Below, piece after piece: positions 29,596 through 39,234 of a stretch of 64,000 nucleotides of DNA. Both the position numbers and the translations under genes were made by a program. This DNA comes from Psychromonas marina (GTDB taxonomy: Bacteria > Pseudomonadota > Gammaproteobacteria > Enterobacterales > Psychromonadaceae): NCBI RefSeq assembly GCF_030161115.1, contig NZ_BSPQ01000002.1, positions 342,318 through 406,317 on the forward strand, in the 5' to 3' direction. A model generated the notes under the pieces. That model was not told where the DNA came from and did not search any database. It saw nothing but the letters and a program-made list of their open reading frames with translations. Numbering within the stretch: the stretch's first letter is position 1; every line of letters begins with the position of its first letter.

Positions 29596-30141
29596 TTAAC
29601 TTTTCTGTTGTTCTTCTTCATCTTCATCTTTATTAAAAAGGCTGTCTTCTAAAGCAGATAATGCAGAACTCGCCATTTGGACCGCTTTATTACCGGAAAA
29701 AGGTGATACAGCTTCATCAGTGACTTCTTTTGACGCTATATTGTCTTTTGCTGCGAGAGTTGCAGTATCCTCAGTCGTTTCATCTGCAAGTGCAGCAGCC
29801 GCTGCTGCTTTTTCTTCTGCGGTAGGCGCGACTTCAGTTGCACTGTCCTCTCCTGCTAACGCCGCTGCAAATGAACCTGCAATACCAACACTCAACTCAT
29901 TAAATAGGCCTTCAAAACCTGCCTCAATGGAAGTGTTGCCTGATATTGCTGACAAGGCACCGAGTGCACCCAGATCGGTATCTGAATTTTCAGTATTTGA
30001 TGAAGTATTGCTTTTTGCGCTCATCGCTAAATCTAATACTTTTCCAAAGCTCTCGCCGGTAGGGGATTTATCATTGTTATTGGTTGCTGCTAAATCTGTA
30101 ATTTTTTGCTGAATGGCATTTATCGAGCTTAATGTTGACAT
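29596..30141 (-). CDS. Acidic, Ala-rich protein of unknown function downstream of flgT
   Basis: 181 residues from ATG 30141, chosen because AAGGAA lies seven bases upstream; an ATG five codons earlier overlaps that site. The N-terminal part (MSTLSSINAIQQKITDLA) looks helical and polar, the middle is Gly/Ala/Ser-rich (LGALGALSAISG, GIAGSFAAALAG), a run of AAAAAL follows, and the C-terminus is very acidic (KDEDEEEQQ). There is no signal peptide. It begins 23 bases after flgT, so it is likely in the same transcript. I do not recognise the family; a flagellar role is inferred only from position. Confidence 0.65.
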   Translation of the reverse strand: MSTLSSINAIQQKITDLAATNNNDKSPTGESFGKVLDLAMSAKSNTSSNTENSDTDLGALGALSAISGNTSIEAGFEGLFNELSVGIAGSFAAALAGEDSATEVAPTAEEKAAAAAALADETTEDTATLAAKDNIASKEVTDEAVSPFSGNKAVQMASSALSALEDSLFNKDEDEEEQQKS

Positions 30142-30164
30142 TACTAGTTCCTTCATCCATTGAA

Positions 30165-31382
30165 TTAAAATGTATTATCTGTTGTTAATCGTTTTAATAT
30201 GTTTCCACTAGCAGGCGTTAACATATCTCTGATTTGAATGTTGTTCATATTCATTGGGTCTGTTGTTTCTAAGATGGCACGATCCGATTGTAATGAGGTG
30301 ACCGTTAACAGTACATCATCGGGGATAAAAATAGGTCCTTGCAGCGAACTCGCTTGGTGTGTGACATGTTGACTTCGAATCAATTGAAACTGGTCGCCTT
30401 TTTTTACCCCATTTCGATGTCCGATATTCATAACGACTTTATTACTATACTTGGCAATGATAGTGGCCATCGTAGGTTCACAATATAGCGCTTGTTGAAC
30501 GTCTTTGACCGCCTGTTCAATACTTTGGGTCATAATTTGTCCATAATCAGTTTGCCAAAATACTTCACTATTTACATCAAATCGATGCGTCATTTCAAAG
30601 GGCCATTCGCTGCTAGAGGCATAATTTTTCTGGAAAATAGTTATTTTGTTAATGGCGTCAACAAGGTAAATGTCCATCTCAAAGTTACGTCTATGTTCGG
30701 TGCGGTCAACGAGCAGACGTTTAGTGGTTTCATAATAATCAGACATATCTTCAATCGTACCAAAGAGCAGGTACTGGACATCATATTTACTTGCAATTTG
30801 TCGTGCAACGTCGAGAATTTGTAGCTCAACATTATGCATGTTGTCATTGGTAAATGCGATTTGAGGTGTCAAAACGAAACGAGGATCTATTTTTTTAGGG
30901 TGTTTTTTTAACTTATAAAATAAGCGTTGCGCAACGGCCTCATCACTATGGTAAATGCCACCTAACTGCGCCTGTTTTCTTGTCTGTAATTGAAAGGGAC
31001 CTACAAAAAGTGTTTTTGCGTATTTTTCTCGTGGGCATACTGAGAAGGGGTATAGATCGGCTTCGATGGAAACATGTATCATACCATTGGATATTTTTTC
31101 ACTGATAAGGCGCATATCATGCACCTCTCCATTGGTTTTGATGGTTAACTCTTCCGCTTTTAATACACCGGATTCTACTACTTGAATGCTTTCAATGCTG
31201 GTGCCCGCCTGATGAGTGACGGATAACAATGCATTAGATATCGCTTGATCTCGAGAGGTACTAATATCTCTTGAAGTGATTTTAGCGCTACCTTCGCCTG
31301 TATACCAAGCTGCTTGCCCATTAAATGAGAGCGAGAATAAAGCGCTAATTAGTAACGCGCTTTTACATATACCTTTCACCAT
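30165..31382 (-). CDS. flgT: Flagellar assembly protein FlgT (H-ring)
   Basis: 405 residues from ATG 31382, preceded by AAGGATAAA; a longer frame would run back into flgH. The N-terminus MVKGICKSALLISALFSLSF ending NGQAAW is a signal peptide. The next part (WYTGEGSAKITSRDISTSRDQAISNALL) matches the start of mature FlgT. A middle TolB-N-like region (KYDVQYLLFGTIEDMSDYYET) and a C-terminal domain (VMNIGHRNGVKKGDQFQLIR) follow. In Vibrio FlgT forms the H-ring around the LP-ring of sheathed, Na+-driven polar flagella. It starts seven bases after the flgH stop. Confidence 0.9.
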   Translation of the reverse strand: MVKGICKSALLISALFSLSFNGQAAWYTGEGSAKITSRDISTSRDQAISNALLSVTHQAGTSIESIQVVESGVLKAEELTIKTNGEVHDMRLISEKISNGMIHVSIEADLYPFSVCPREKYAKTLFVGPFQLQTRKQAQLGGIYHSDEAVAQRLFYKLKKHPKKIDPRFVLTPQIAFTNDNMHNVELQILDVARQIASKYDVQYLLFGTIEDMSDYYETTKRLLVDRTEHRRNFEMDIYLVDAINKITIFQKNYASSSEWPFEMTHRFDVNSEVFWQTDYGQIMTQSIEQAVKDVQQALYCEPTMATIIAKYSNKVVMNIGHRNGVKKGDQFQLIRSQHVTHQASSLQGPIFIPDDVLLTVTSLQSDRAILETTDPMNMNNIQIRDMLTPASGNILKRLTTDNTF

Positions 31383-31389
31383 TTTATCC

Positions 31390-32181
31390 TTAAATTGGCC
31401 ACAAACTACCGCTAAACAATGAAGATAACCAACCTCGTGTTTGGATATCTGCATGATCACCTGTCCCACTAAATTCAATACGACTATCAGCTACTTGGAA
31501 AGATCTAACAGAGTTGTCCTCTGAAATATCTAATGGTCTGATGATACCCGTCAGGCGAATATATTCTTTACCGTTATTGATCACTAACCATTTTTCACCA
31601 CGAACGACTAAATTACCGTTATTCAGGACATCAACAACAGAGACCGTAATACGACCCATTAAGTTATGGCGCTGACTGCTACCCGATTGTCCATCGAAAG
31701 CTTGTTCTTGGTTTACACCTAGTTCCACGACTTTACCATTAACCGTCATGTTGCCGCCTGGCACGGTGATTGGATCAAGGGTAAAGTTATTGTCATTAGA
31801 AAGGTTAGATTTTGCAGATTTACTTGCGACGGTTTCCTCTTCTAATAACACATTGATCGTATCACCGAGTGCAAATTTTGGTGCATAGCTATATAGATCA
31901 GTGGAAATATGTGAGTTAAAGAGAGAGCCTGTTACCTCTAATTGTACCGGTGTCTTGCGTGGTTCAATGGGGGCGTAGTAAGGGTCACCGGGTAATGGCG
32001 ATGCATTGTTAGTGCTGCCGGTGATTTGACGTTGTGAATTATCTTGCTTTTCTTGCACTTTCTTAGCGCCAGTTTCAACTGTATCAAGAACGCTTGAGCA
32101 GCCGTAAGTCAAAGAGAGAAGAAGAATGACGAGTGCTTTGCTGCAAAACGTTCGACATTGAATTATTGAGCTTTTGTCCAT
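31390..32181 (-). CDS. flgH: Flagellar L-ring lipoprotein FlgH
   Basis: 263 residues. A lipoprotein signal is seen with the lipobox LTYGC at about residues 25-29. Conserved blocks include PLPGDPYYAPIEP, GSLFNSHISTDLYS, GDTINVLLEEETVASKSA, LMGRITVSVVDVLNNGNLVV, RGEKWLVINNGKEYIRLTG, RPLDISEDNSV and EFSGTGDHAD. FlgH forms the outer-membrane bushing of the flagellar rod. It normally lies in flgBCDEFGHIJ; here it stands with flgT only. No sigma-54 or sigma-28 promoter was found before it. Bases 32182-32450 upstream hold nothing else I can identify. Confidence 0.94.
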   Translation of the reverse strand: MDKSSIIQCRTFCSKALVILLLSLTYGCSSVLDTVETGAKKVQEKQDNSQRQITGSTNNASPLPGDPYYAPIEPRKTPVQLEVTGSLFNSHISTDLYSYAPKFALGDTINVLLEEETVASKSAKSNLSNDNNFTLDPITVPGGNMTVNGKVVELGVNQEQAFDGQSGSSQRHNLMGRITVSVVDVLNNGNLVVRGEKWLVINNGKEYIRLTGIIRPLDISEDNSVRSFQVADSRIEFSGTGDHADIQTRGWLSSLFSGSLWPI

Positions 32182-32450
32182 TAGTAACAGTCCATATTGT
32201 TTTCGGGCATTTTTCCATGAAATTAATCATTTAACTCTATGATAAATAAAGCAAGGTGAACAAAGGGTGAACTTGTTGCGAATAACAGTATTAAATTAGT
32301 TAACGAGAGAGAGTGGTAGAATAGCTAAAAATCATCTGTTGTGGTTTACCATCAACAACCTCTATCCAAAATAGCGGGACTATTTAGGAATATATGAGGT
32401 GTTTTAACGGTATCAGTAATGGCTGCTTAGAAAGTTAAGCTTAAATTAGA

Positions 32451-32609
32451 TTAGCTTGTCACTTCTGCAGTTTCGTTTTCTTCAGTTGCAGCCATTTTCT
32501 CACGCTCTGCTTTACTGATATAAACTTCTTTATTGTTTGGTGCTTTTTTAGCATTCATTTTTTTGATGCGTGCTTTTAGTATCTTGTTTAACTTCTTTTT
32601 ACGATTCAT
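32451..32609 (-). CDS. Small basic DUF2986-type protein
   Basis: A 52-residue frame on the minus strand starts MNRKKKLNKILKARIKKMNA and contains KKAPNNKEVYISKAERE, the conserved core of the DUF2986 family of short marine gammaproteobacterial proteins. GAGGAGATATCC just before the ATG is a strong ribosome site, which supports expression. The N-terminal half is highly basic, the end acidic (EENETAEV). Function unknown; nucleic-acid or ribosome contact is only a guess from charge. Confidence 0.85.
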   Translation of the reverse strand: MNRKKKLNKILKARIKKMNAKKAPNNKEVYISKAEREKMAATEENETAEVTS

Positions 32610-32814
32610 GGATATCTCCTCGATTTTTTAAAAAGGGCATTGTAAAGATCTAACGCTTAATTACAAGCTAGATTACAAGCTAGTTAAACCACACATTTTG
32701 TAACCTATATGTTTAATCGTTAAATATTAACGTAAATAGATCGCTTAAGTGCTGAATATTAACGTGACGCTGAATTATACTATGTCGATAAACATGACTA
32801 TAAAGGAATAAATA

Positions 32815-33816
32815 ATGATCACTAAAAACTTGCCCGTTACCGATATTCACCGTCATCTTGATGGCAATATCCGTATTGAGACCATTTTAGCGTTGGGACA
32901 GAAGTTTAATTTAGACCTTCCTGCTACCAGTATTGAGGCATTACGTCCTTTTGTTCAGGTCGTTGAAACCGAGCCTAACTTAGTCGCTTTTCTATCTAAA
33001 TTAGATTGGGGGGTTAATGTACTTGGTGATCTTGATGCTTGTCGTCGTGTTGCTTATGAAAATGTTGAAGATGCTAAAAATGCACAAATCGATTATGCAG
33101 AACTACGCTTTTCTCCTTATTATATGGCGATGAAACACAACCTACCGATTGCTGGTGTCGTTGAAGCTGTTGTTGATGGTGTGCAAGCCGGCTGTCGTGA
33201 TTTTAATATTAAAGCCAATATGATTGGCATTTTGAGTCGTACCTTTGGGCAAGAAGCGTGTGCCCAAGAACTAGCAGGATTACTTTCGCAAAAAGAGAGC
33301 TTGGTTGCAGTCGATTTAGCGGGTGATGAATTAGGCAAACCGGGTGAGTTATTTGTTGATCACTTTAAACAGGTGCGTGATGCAGGGTTACAGGTGACAA
33401 TCCATGCCGGTGAAGCGGCGGGGGCGCCGAGCATGTGGCAAGCAATTAATGAGTTAGGCGCTGTGCGTATAGGTCATGGTGTAAAAGCAATTGAAGATCC
33501 GAAACTGATGGATTATCTTGCACACAATAAAATAGGTATCGAATCTTGTATTACTTCTAATATGCAAACCAGTACGGTTGCAGATATTAAAGCTCATCCG
33601 ATCAAGGCCTTTTTAGAGCATGGTATTTTGGCGACGATTAATACCGATGATCCTGCGGTTGAAGGGATTGAGTTACCTTTTGAATATGAAGTCGCTGCGC
33701 CAAACGTTGGCTTGACACAAGGGCAAATACGTCAAGCACAGATTAATGGCTTGGAAGTTGCCTTTCTTTCCCCGCAAGAGAAACAAGCACTGCGTGAAAT
33801 GGCGTTGCTTCGATAA
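32815..33816 (+). CDS. add: Adenosine deaminase
   Basis: 333 residues, the same length as the E. coli enzyme and closely similar. The zinc site His12 and His14 is in DIHRHLDGN, and the catalytic parts are HAGEAAG (His and Glu), IGHGVKAI and NTDDPAV. It deaminates adenosine and deoxyadenosine in purine salvage. TAAAGGAATAAATA precedes the ATG. The 205 bases before it form the divergent promoter region with the DUF2986 gene. Confidence 0.98.
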   Translation: MITKNLPVTDIHRHLDGNIRIETILALGQKFNLDLPATSIEALRPFVQVVETEPNLVAFLSKLDWGVNVLGDLDACRRVAYENVEDAKNAQIDYAELRFSPYYMAMKHNLPIAGVVEAVVDGVQAGCRDFNIKANMIGILSRTFGQEACAQELAGLLSQKESLVAVDLAGDELGKPGELFVDHFKQVRDAGLQVTIHAGEAAGAPSMWQAINELGAVRIGHGVKAIEDPKLMDYLAHNKIGIESCITSNMQTSTVADIKAHPIKAFLEHGILATINTDDPAVEGIELPFEYEVAAPNVGLTQGQIRQAQINGLEVAFLSPQEKQALREMALLR

Positions 33817-33834
33817 GCTTTAGCCTCGTTATTC

Positions 33835-33862
33835 CCCCTTTACTCGATCGCCGGTAAAGGGG
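33835..33862. terminator. Hairpin between convergent add and ygbA-like genes
   Basis: CCCCTTTAC (33835-33843) and GTAAAGGGG (33854-33862) are exact inverted copies. Neither side has a strong T-run, so termination is only likely. Confidence 0.45.
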
Positions 33863-33891
33863 ATAAAGATTCTTCAAAACACATTGAATCG

Positions 33892-34290
33892 TTATTGCTG
33901 TTTTATATCGATGCGATGTTTTCTTTTATGGCGATTACTCGCATGCTCGGGGATGTTACTTGGCACGGCTCTTTTCTCTGCGCGTAAATGTCTGATCGCC
34001 AGAATGGGGTGCTTCAGCAGCATGCGCGGCCCTGCATAGCGCATAATTCTTCTTGCTTGTTCTCGCTGTTGCGGTTTATAGCAATGAATAGGGCAGTTAT
34101 TACAGGTTGGCTTTGCTTGACCATAGGGGCAACGATCGAGTTTTTCATTAGCATAAATAAGAAAATCACGGCACTCTGTGCATTCCTTTCCTATCACGTT
34201 ATCTGTGTTATGAAACGCTTTGCAATAAATTTTTACCATCGCTTGAATGGTTTTAAATTCAAGGCCAAGCAAATCTGGTAGCGGAAACAT
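33892..34290 (-). CDS. YgbA-like nitrous oxide-stimulated promoter family protein
   Basis: 132 residues. The conserved Cys array CTECRDFLIYANEKLDRCPYG followed by KPTCNNCPIHCYKPQQRE and MRYAGPRMLLKHPILAIRHL matches the YgbA_NO family. E. coli ygbA is under NsrR control and helps growth under nitrosative stress. The five or more Cys suggest a metal or Fe-S centre. The C-terminus is basic and shorter-conserved. Convergent with add. Confidence 0.85.
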   Translation of the reverse strand: MFPLPDLLGLEFKTIQAMVKIYCKAFHNTDNVIGKECTECRDFLIYANEKLDRCPYGQAKPTCNNCPIHCYKPQQREQARRIMRYAGPRMLLKHPILAIRHLRAEKRAVPSNIPEHASNRHKRKHRIDIKQQ

Positions 34291-34541
34291 TCATTCTCTC
34301 AAGGTTAAAATAAAGGCTAAATTTATAGCTAAATATTGATAATTTACCATACTTTATGACTGTTTGATTAGTGAGGTGGTATTACCTATGAACTTAATGC
34401 GAAAACAGTGTGATTTAACCTAAAAATCATTGCTGCTGTAATCAAAGCTAATTATAATCGCCCCAAGTGTTACACCAGCAAATATTAACCTCGCTATCCT
34501 GCATCCACTCTAGTATTTGTCTTTGTGTTATCTATAAAAAA

Positions 34542-35939
34542 ATGTCAAATAATACCTCTGTAGTATCGCGTTTCTCTCATGAGTCTCGCATCCTTTTAAA
34601 ACTATCTATACCAATCATGATCACACAGCTTGCCACACAAGCGATGGGCTTTGCCGATACCGCGATGGCGGGACGAGTTAGCCCTATTGATTTAGCCGCT
34701 ATCGCCCTTGGTACTAGCTTATGGTTACCCGTATTACTTCTATTACGTGGTTTGATCATGGCGCTTACCCCCGTCACTGCATTTCATCATGGTGCAAAAA
34801 ATCATGATCAAATAGGCGTCGAATTAGTACAAATGTTATGGATCGTGCTCGCCAGCAGCATTATCCTTATTATCTACCTTAATTTTGGTGAAACGATATT
34901 AACCGCCATCAATGTCGTACCTGAAGTGATACCGGTTGCGAGCGATTATGCAATGGCACTCACCTATGGTGTGCCTGGCATTGCGCTTTTTTATACGCTT
35001 AATGCTTTTTGTGAAGGCATGAATAATACTAAAGCACCGATGGTAATTTCGATTATCGGTTTATTAATTAATTTGCCGATCAATTACATCCTTATTTACG
35101 GAAAATTAGGCATGCCTGCTTTGGGGGCTGTCGGCAGTGGTTTTGCAACCAGTATTGTGTTTTGGCTAATGTCATTGATGTTATTTCTGTATATCAAACA
35201 GCACCAAAAATACAAACACCTTCTACAAGTTGCTGATTTACGTCCTCAATTAGATCGTATTTGGGCTATGTTAAAACTGGGTGTGCCGATTGGCGTTAAT
35301 ATCGCGGTTTGTGGCAGTATTTTTGCGGTTATCGCACTCTTAATTGGCCGATTAGGGGCCGCTAACATCGCTGCTGCTCAAATTGCGTTAAATATTTCTA
35401 GCATGACCTATATGATTCCGATGAGCATCTCATTCGGTATCACTATTCGTGTTGGTTATGCGCTCGGTCGTGGTGACGAAGCTGCGGCTATATTAAAAAC
35501 CAAGGTAGGGGTTATCAATGCGGTTTTAATCTCTTTATTTGCTGCTAGTGCATTTATCTTGTTCCCAGAATTTATCACCAGTATTTATACCAATGATCCG
35601 GTGATTGCTGCAACGGCGACAACCTTGCTTATGTATACGGCGATTTATCAAGTGAGTGATGCATTACAAACCTCAATTAGTGGTGCATTACGTGGTTATA
35701 AAGATACCAAAATACCGATGATACTTGCATGTACCGCTTATTGGGGAGTCGCTTTGCCTTTAGGTATTATTTTAAGCATGACCGATATAATTGCACCGGC
35801 ACGTGGTGAAAGTGGTTTTTGGATTGCGATTATTACCGGCCTGACACTAAGTGCACTATTTATGTTTTTACGCTTAATTTATGTGGTTAAGCAACGTAAT
35901 AAACCCATAACAATTGATGCTAACCTTGCGCTAGCGTAA
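34542..35939 (+). CDS. MATE family multidrug efflux transporter (NorM/MdtK type)
   Basis: 465 residues from ATG 34542 (MSNNTSVVSRFSHESRILLKL). A longer frame from GTG 34467 adds an uncharacteristic Cys-rich extension. Twelve hydrophobic helices are expected in two halves; IPIMITQLATQAMGFADTAMAG and FCEGMNNTKAPMVISIIG are NorM-like. Members export cationic drugs with Na+ or H+ exchange. The ribosome site is weak. A perfect 30-base palindrome follows. Confidence 0.92.
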   Translation: MSNNTSVVSRFSHESRILLKLSIPIMITQLATQAMGFADTAMAGRVSPIDLAAIALGTSLWLPVLLLLRGLIMALTPVTAFHHGAKNHDQIGVELVQMLWIVLASSIILIIYLNFGETILTAINVVPEVIPVASDYAMALTYGVPGIALFYTLNAFCEGMNNTKAPMVISIIGLLINLPINYILIYGKLGMPALGAVGSGFATSIVFWLMSLMLFLYIKQHQKYKHLLQVADLRPQLDRIWAMLKLGVPIGVNIAVCGSIFAVIALLIGRLGAANIAAAQIALNISSMTYMIPMSISFGITIRVGYALGRGDEAAAILKTKVGVINAVLISLFAASAFILFPEFITSIYTNDPVIAATATTLLMYTAIYQVSDALQTSISGALRGYKDTKIPMILACTAYWGVALPLGIILSMTDIIAPARGESGFWIAIITGLTLSALFMFLRLIYVVKQRNKPITIDANLALA

Positions 35940-35963
35940 GAGTACATATTTACTTCCTCTTTC

Positions 35964-35993
35964 AATCAGTGACACATTAATGTGTCACTGATT
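35964..35993. terminator. Perfect 30-base palindrome after the MATE gene
   Basis: The left arm AATCAGTGACACATT (35964-35978) is exactly complementary to the right arm (35979-35993). It is followed by TCTTTG only, so it could be a weak terminator or a protein-binding site. Confidence 0.55.
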
Positions 35994-36100
35994 TCTTTGA
36001 TCTAATAAAAACAATCACAGTAAACAAAATAAAGCATTTTGCTTGGTAATGGGGATGACGTAGAATACCCCCCCTTATTCAATCAGCAAGAGCCGCTATT

Positions 36101-38023
36101 TTGATCTCATCTTTTTTTTCCCCATCGGGTGCATTAAGTCAAATATTACCGCATTTTATTGCCCGTGAAGCACAGGTAGAAATGGCGGAAGCGGTTGCCT
36201 CTGTAATTAAAAACAAACAGCCTTTAGTAGTTGAAGCAGAAACGGGTACCGGAAAAACCTTTGCGTACTTAGCACCTGCATTGCTCTCATTCGATAAAGC
36301 GAATGCCTCGAAAATTATTATCTCAACGGGTAGTAAAGCATTGCAAGAGCAGCTTTATATTAAAGATTTACCATTATTGGTTAAAGCGACCAACTTTAGT
36401 GGTGCGGTAACGCTATTAAAAGGGCGCAGTAATTACCTATGCAATGAACGATTAAATCGTTTCATGTTAGAGAGCAAGCATAAAGACAGGTCATTACAGA
36501 CTGAACTGGTAAAAATTAAAAACTGGTCACTGTCTACTAAAACCGGTGATATTGCTGAGATTGATGATCTGCCTGAAGATGCGGTTATTATTCCGGCTAT
36601 CACTAGTAATAATGACAATTGTTTAGGGCGTGACTGCCCAAGCTTTGAAGATTGTTTTATTGTTAAAGCGCGAAAAAAAGCGATGGAGGCCGATCTGGTG
36701 GTGATTAACCATCATCTGTTTTTTGCGGATTTAGCGGTTAAAGAGACAGGATTTGGTGAACTTATTCCAGAAGCAAGCACTTACATTTTTGATGAAGCAC
36801 ATCAACTTCCTGATATTGCTAGTACTTATTTTGGTGAATCCCTTTCAAGCCGACAACTGCTGGAACTGGCTAAAGAGATAGACTTTGTTTATCGCACCGA
36901 ATTAAGAGAAGCAAAACAGTTATCTAAAGCCGCCGAGCAATTACGTGTTGCAACCTTAGATTTTCGTCTTGCTTTTGCCATTGATAAAGGCACAGGCAGT
37001 TGGCGAGAAAAGTCACGTGAACGGGTGATGCAATTACACGCGCAACGTTTGGTGCAAGTGATGCACTTTCTTAATGAAGTGATGGTTGAACGATTGGGCA
37101 AAAGTGAAGTATTAGATCACTGCTTTGAACGCTTAAACCAGTTTACTTTATTGTTTAAAAAATTAAACGATGTCAATGAGAGTGGTTTTAGTTATTGGTT
37201 CGATTGTACACGTCAGCATTTCTCTCTTAACATCACACCACTCAGTGTAGCGGATCGCTTTCAATTAGAATGTCAGAAAAAACAGGCGAGTTGGGTATTT
37301 ACCTCGGCTACGTTATCAGTGAAAGGCAAGTTTAGCCATTTTACTGAACTGCTAGGTCTGCAAGATAGCCAATGCTTACAATTAAATAGTCCCTTTGATT
37401 ATGCGACGCAAACCTTATTTGTAGTGCCAAGGCTGTTGCCTGAACCGGGTACTCCAGGTCTCGCCACTAAACTGGTAGAGCAACTCGCACCAGTGATTCG
37501 TGCCAGTAAAGGGCGTTGCTTCTTTTTATGTACCAGCCATTCGATGATGAATCAACTGGCAACAGGGTTTCGTCAAACCCTTACCATGCCGGTGCTATTA
37601 CAGGGTGAAAAGAGTAAACAGGCATTACTTGATGAGTTTGTTGATCATGGTAATGCTTTGCTGGTTGCCACTGGCAGTTTCTGGGAAGGGGTTGATGTAC
37701 GTGGGCAGGCTTTATCTTGCGTTATCATCGATAAAATTCCCTTCAGTTCACCTGAAGAGCCACTGTTAAAGGCGCGTATTGAAGATGCGCAACTAAAGGG
37801 CAAAGATCCGTTTTTTGATGTACAGCTACCACAAGCGGTGATCACCTTTAAACAAGGGATTGGTCGTTTGATTCGCGCGGAAGAGGATAAAGGGGTGCTG
37901 ATTGTTTGTGACAATCGCTTAGTGACACGTAAATATGGTAATCTTTTCCTGAATAGTCTACCGTGCATGCCACGCACACGATCATTAGATAATGCGATCT
38001 CATTTTTAAAAAATATTGATTAA
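36101..38023 (+). CDS. yoaA: ATP-dependent helicase YoaA (DinG/XPD family)
   Basis: 640 residues. The start is TTG 36101, since the first in-frame ATG would remove the conserved region before Walker A; AAGAG lies upstream. Walker A is ETGTGKT at 47-53, the box II DEAH at 231-234, and four Cys (114, 174, 179, 185) fit the Fe-S cluster of the XPD group. Motif VI is QGIGRLIR. In E. coli YoaA works with the HolC subunit in repair of stalled replication forks. It is followed 48 bases later by tsaB, as in enteric bacteria. Confidence 0.95.
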   Translation: MISSFFSPSGALSQILPHFIAREAQVEMAEAVASVIKNKQPLVVEAETGTGKTFAYLAPALLSFDKANASKIIISTGSKALQEQLYIKDLPLLVKATNFSGAVTLLKGRSNYLCNERLNRFMLESKHKDRSLQTELVKIKNWSLSTKTGDIAEIDDLPEDAVIIPAITSNNDNCLGRDCPSFEDCFIVKARKKAMEADLVVINHHLFFADLAVKETGFGELIPEASTYIFDEAHQLPDIASTYFGESLSSRQLLELAKEIDFVYRTELREAKQLSKAAEQLRVATLDFRLAFAIDKGTGSWREKSRERVMQLHAQRLVQVMHFLNEVMVERLGKSEVLDHCFERLNQFTLLFKKLNDVNESGFSYWFDCTRQHFSLNITPLSVADRFQLECQKKQASWVFTSATLSVKGKFSHFTELLGLQDSQCLQLNSPFDYATQTLFVVPRLLPEPGTPGLATKLVEQLAPVIRASKGRCFFLCTSHSMMNQLATGFRQTLTMPVLLQGEKSKQALLDEFVDHGNALLVATGSFWEGVDVRGQALSCVIIDKIPFSSPEEPLLKARIEDAQLKGKDPFFDVQLPQAVITFKQGIGRLIRAEEDKGVLIVCDNRLVTRKYGNLFLNSLPCMPRTRSLDNAISFLKNID

Positions 38024-38071
38024 TATTAGCCATTGAATATGGATGATAAATAACAGTTATATAGGGTAATT

Positions 38072-38785
38072 ATGTCTACAAAGTTAAATATATTATGTGT
38101 TGATACGTCAACGGAAGCTTGCTCAGTCGCGGTGTTAAAGCAGAATGATATTGAAGCTGTTATTAAAGATAGCTTTATGTTTGCTCCGCGTGAACACACC
38201 ACTAAAATTTTGCCGACAGTTGAAGCCGTATTAGCAGAAGCTGAGTTAGCGATTGCTGATATTGATGTTGTTGCTTACGGTCGAGGCCCGGGTAGTTTTA
38301 CGGGCGTTAGAATTGGCATCAGTATTGCACAGGGTTTAGCCTTTGGTATTGAAAAAACCATGGTGGGTGTCTCGACACTGCAAGCGATGGCGCAGCAAGC
38401 CTATAAAACTAAAGGTGTGTCAAATGTTTATGCGGCGATTGATGCACGCATGGGTGAAGTATATTATGCTCATTACCAATTAGTTGACCAATTAATGACA
38501 CTTCAAGGTGAAGAAGTGGTGATCAAACCTGCTGATCTTTTGGCACATGACGTTGTTGTCATTGAAAATTCAGTGTTGGTAGGAACAGGGTGGCAAGCAT
38601 ATCCTGAACTGTTGGCGTATTTTAATAGCGCGATACTATTAGATATCGAGTTTCCTTCATCACGTTATATGCTTGAACAAGTTGTTAGTGATGTACAAGC
38701 TGGCCTCGCAGTACAGCCAGAGCTTGCAACGCCAGTTTATTTGCGTGACAAAGTGACTTGGAAAAAACTGCCAGGACGCGAATAA
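38072..38785 (+). CDS. tsaB: tRNA threonylcarbamoyladenosine biosynthesis protein TsaB
   Basis: 237 residues. Starts with ILCVDTSTEACSVAVL and has HTTKILPTVEAVL, AYGRGPGSFTGVRIGISIAQGLAFG and AAIDARMGEVYYAHY, all TsaB marks. TsaB pairs with TsaD and TsaE to make t6A37 in ANN-decoding tRNAs; it has the ASKHA fold but no metal site. Co-directional with yoaA. Confidence 0.97.
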   Translation: MSTKLNILCVDTSTEACSVAVLKQNDIEAVIKDSFMFAPREHTTKILPTVEAVLAEAELAIADIDVVAYGRGPGSFTGVRIGISIAQGLAFGIEKTMVGVSTLQAMAQQAYKTKGVSNVYAAIDARMGEVYYAHYQLVDQLMTLQGEEVVIKPADLLAHDVVVIENSVLVGTGWQAYPELLAYFNSAILLDIEFPSSRYMLEQVVSDVQAGLAVQPELATPVYLRDKVTWKKLPGRE

Positions 38786-38848
38786 AGTAATATTAGAATC
38801 TGCCCATGCAGGCTACTTAATTAAAACGAAACACTATCTGGAAAGTAG

Positions 38849-39157
38849 ATGGCCATTGTAAATAATACCGGGTTGGTAACAAAACCGCTTAATACCACTA
38901 ATATTAATAAGAGTGACAACATCAAACATGTTGCCTCTGCTAATGTTAGTGAAGTGGCACCCGTTGTAAAAAAAGCAAAGTCTGAACAATTTTCAATGGT
39001 ACTTTCGGAAAAACAGAAAGACAGTCTGCATGAAAGTCTCGGTTATGATCAACCTAATCCAAAGCAACGTGGCGCGGTTAATGCGTATCTGCAAGTTGCA
39101 GCACAGGAAAAACGAGATTCGATAATAGAGTCGATGAGTTTTCATTTCGTAGTTTGA
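38849..39157 (+). CDS. Conserved small protein of unknown function downstream of tsaB
   Basis: 102 residues, with GGAAAGTAG before the ATG. The N-terminal half is polar and low in complexity; the C-terminal half QRGAVNAYLQVAAQEKRDSIIESM looks helical and more conserved. Proteins of similar size and ending occur after tsaB in related bacteria, as I recall, some with an unsupported ParA label. There is no P-loop here. No function can be given. Confidence 0.6.
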   Translation: MAIVNNTGLVTKPLNTTNINKSDNIKHVASANVSEVAPVVKKAKSEQFSMVLSEKQKDSLHESLGYDQPNPKQRGAVNAYLQVAAQEKRDSIIESMSFHFVV

Positions 39158-39234
39158 TACTTCTTACTGCTGTTAAACACACTCACGAATGCTTTTCTCA
39201 TCAAATCTGCTTACCTAAAGAATAAACACTGAAT

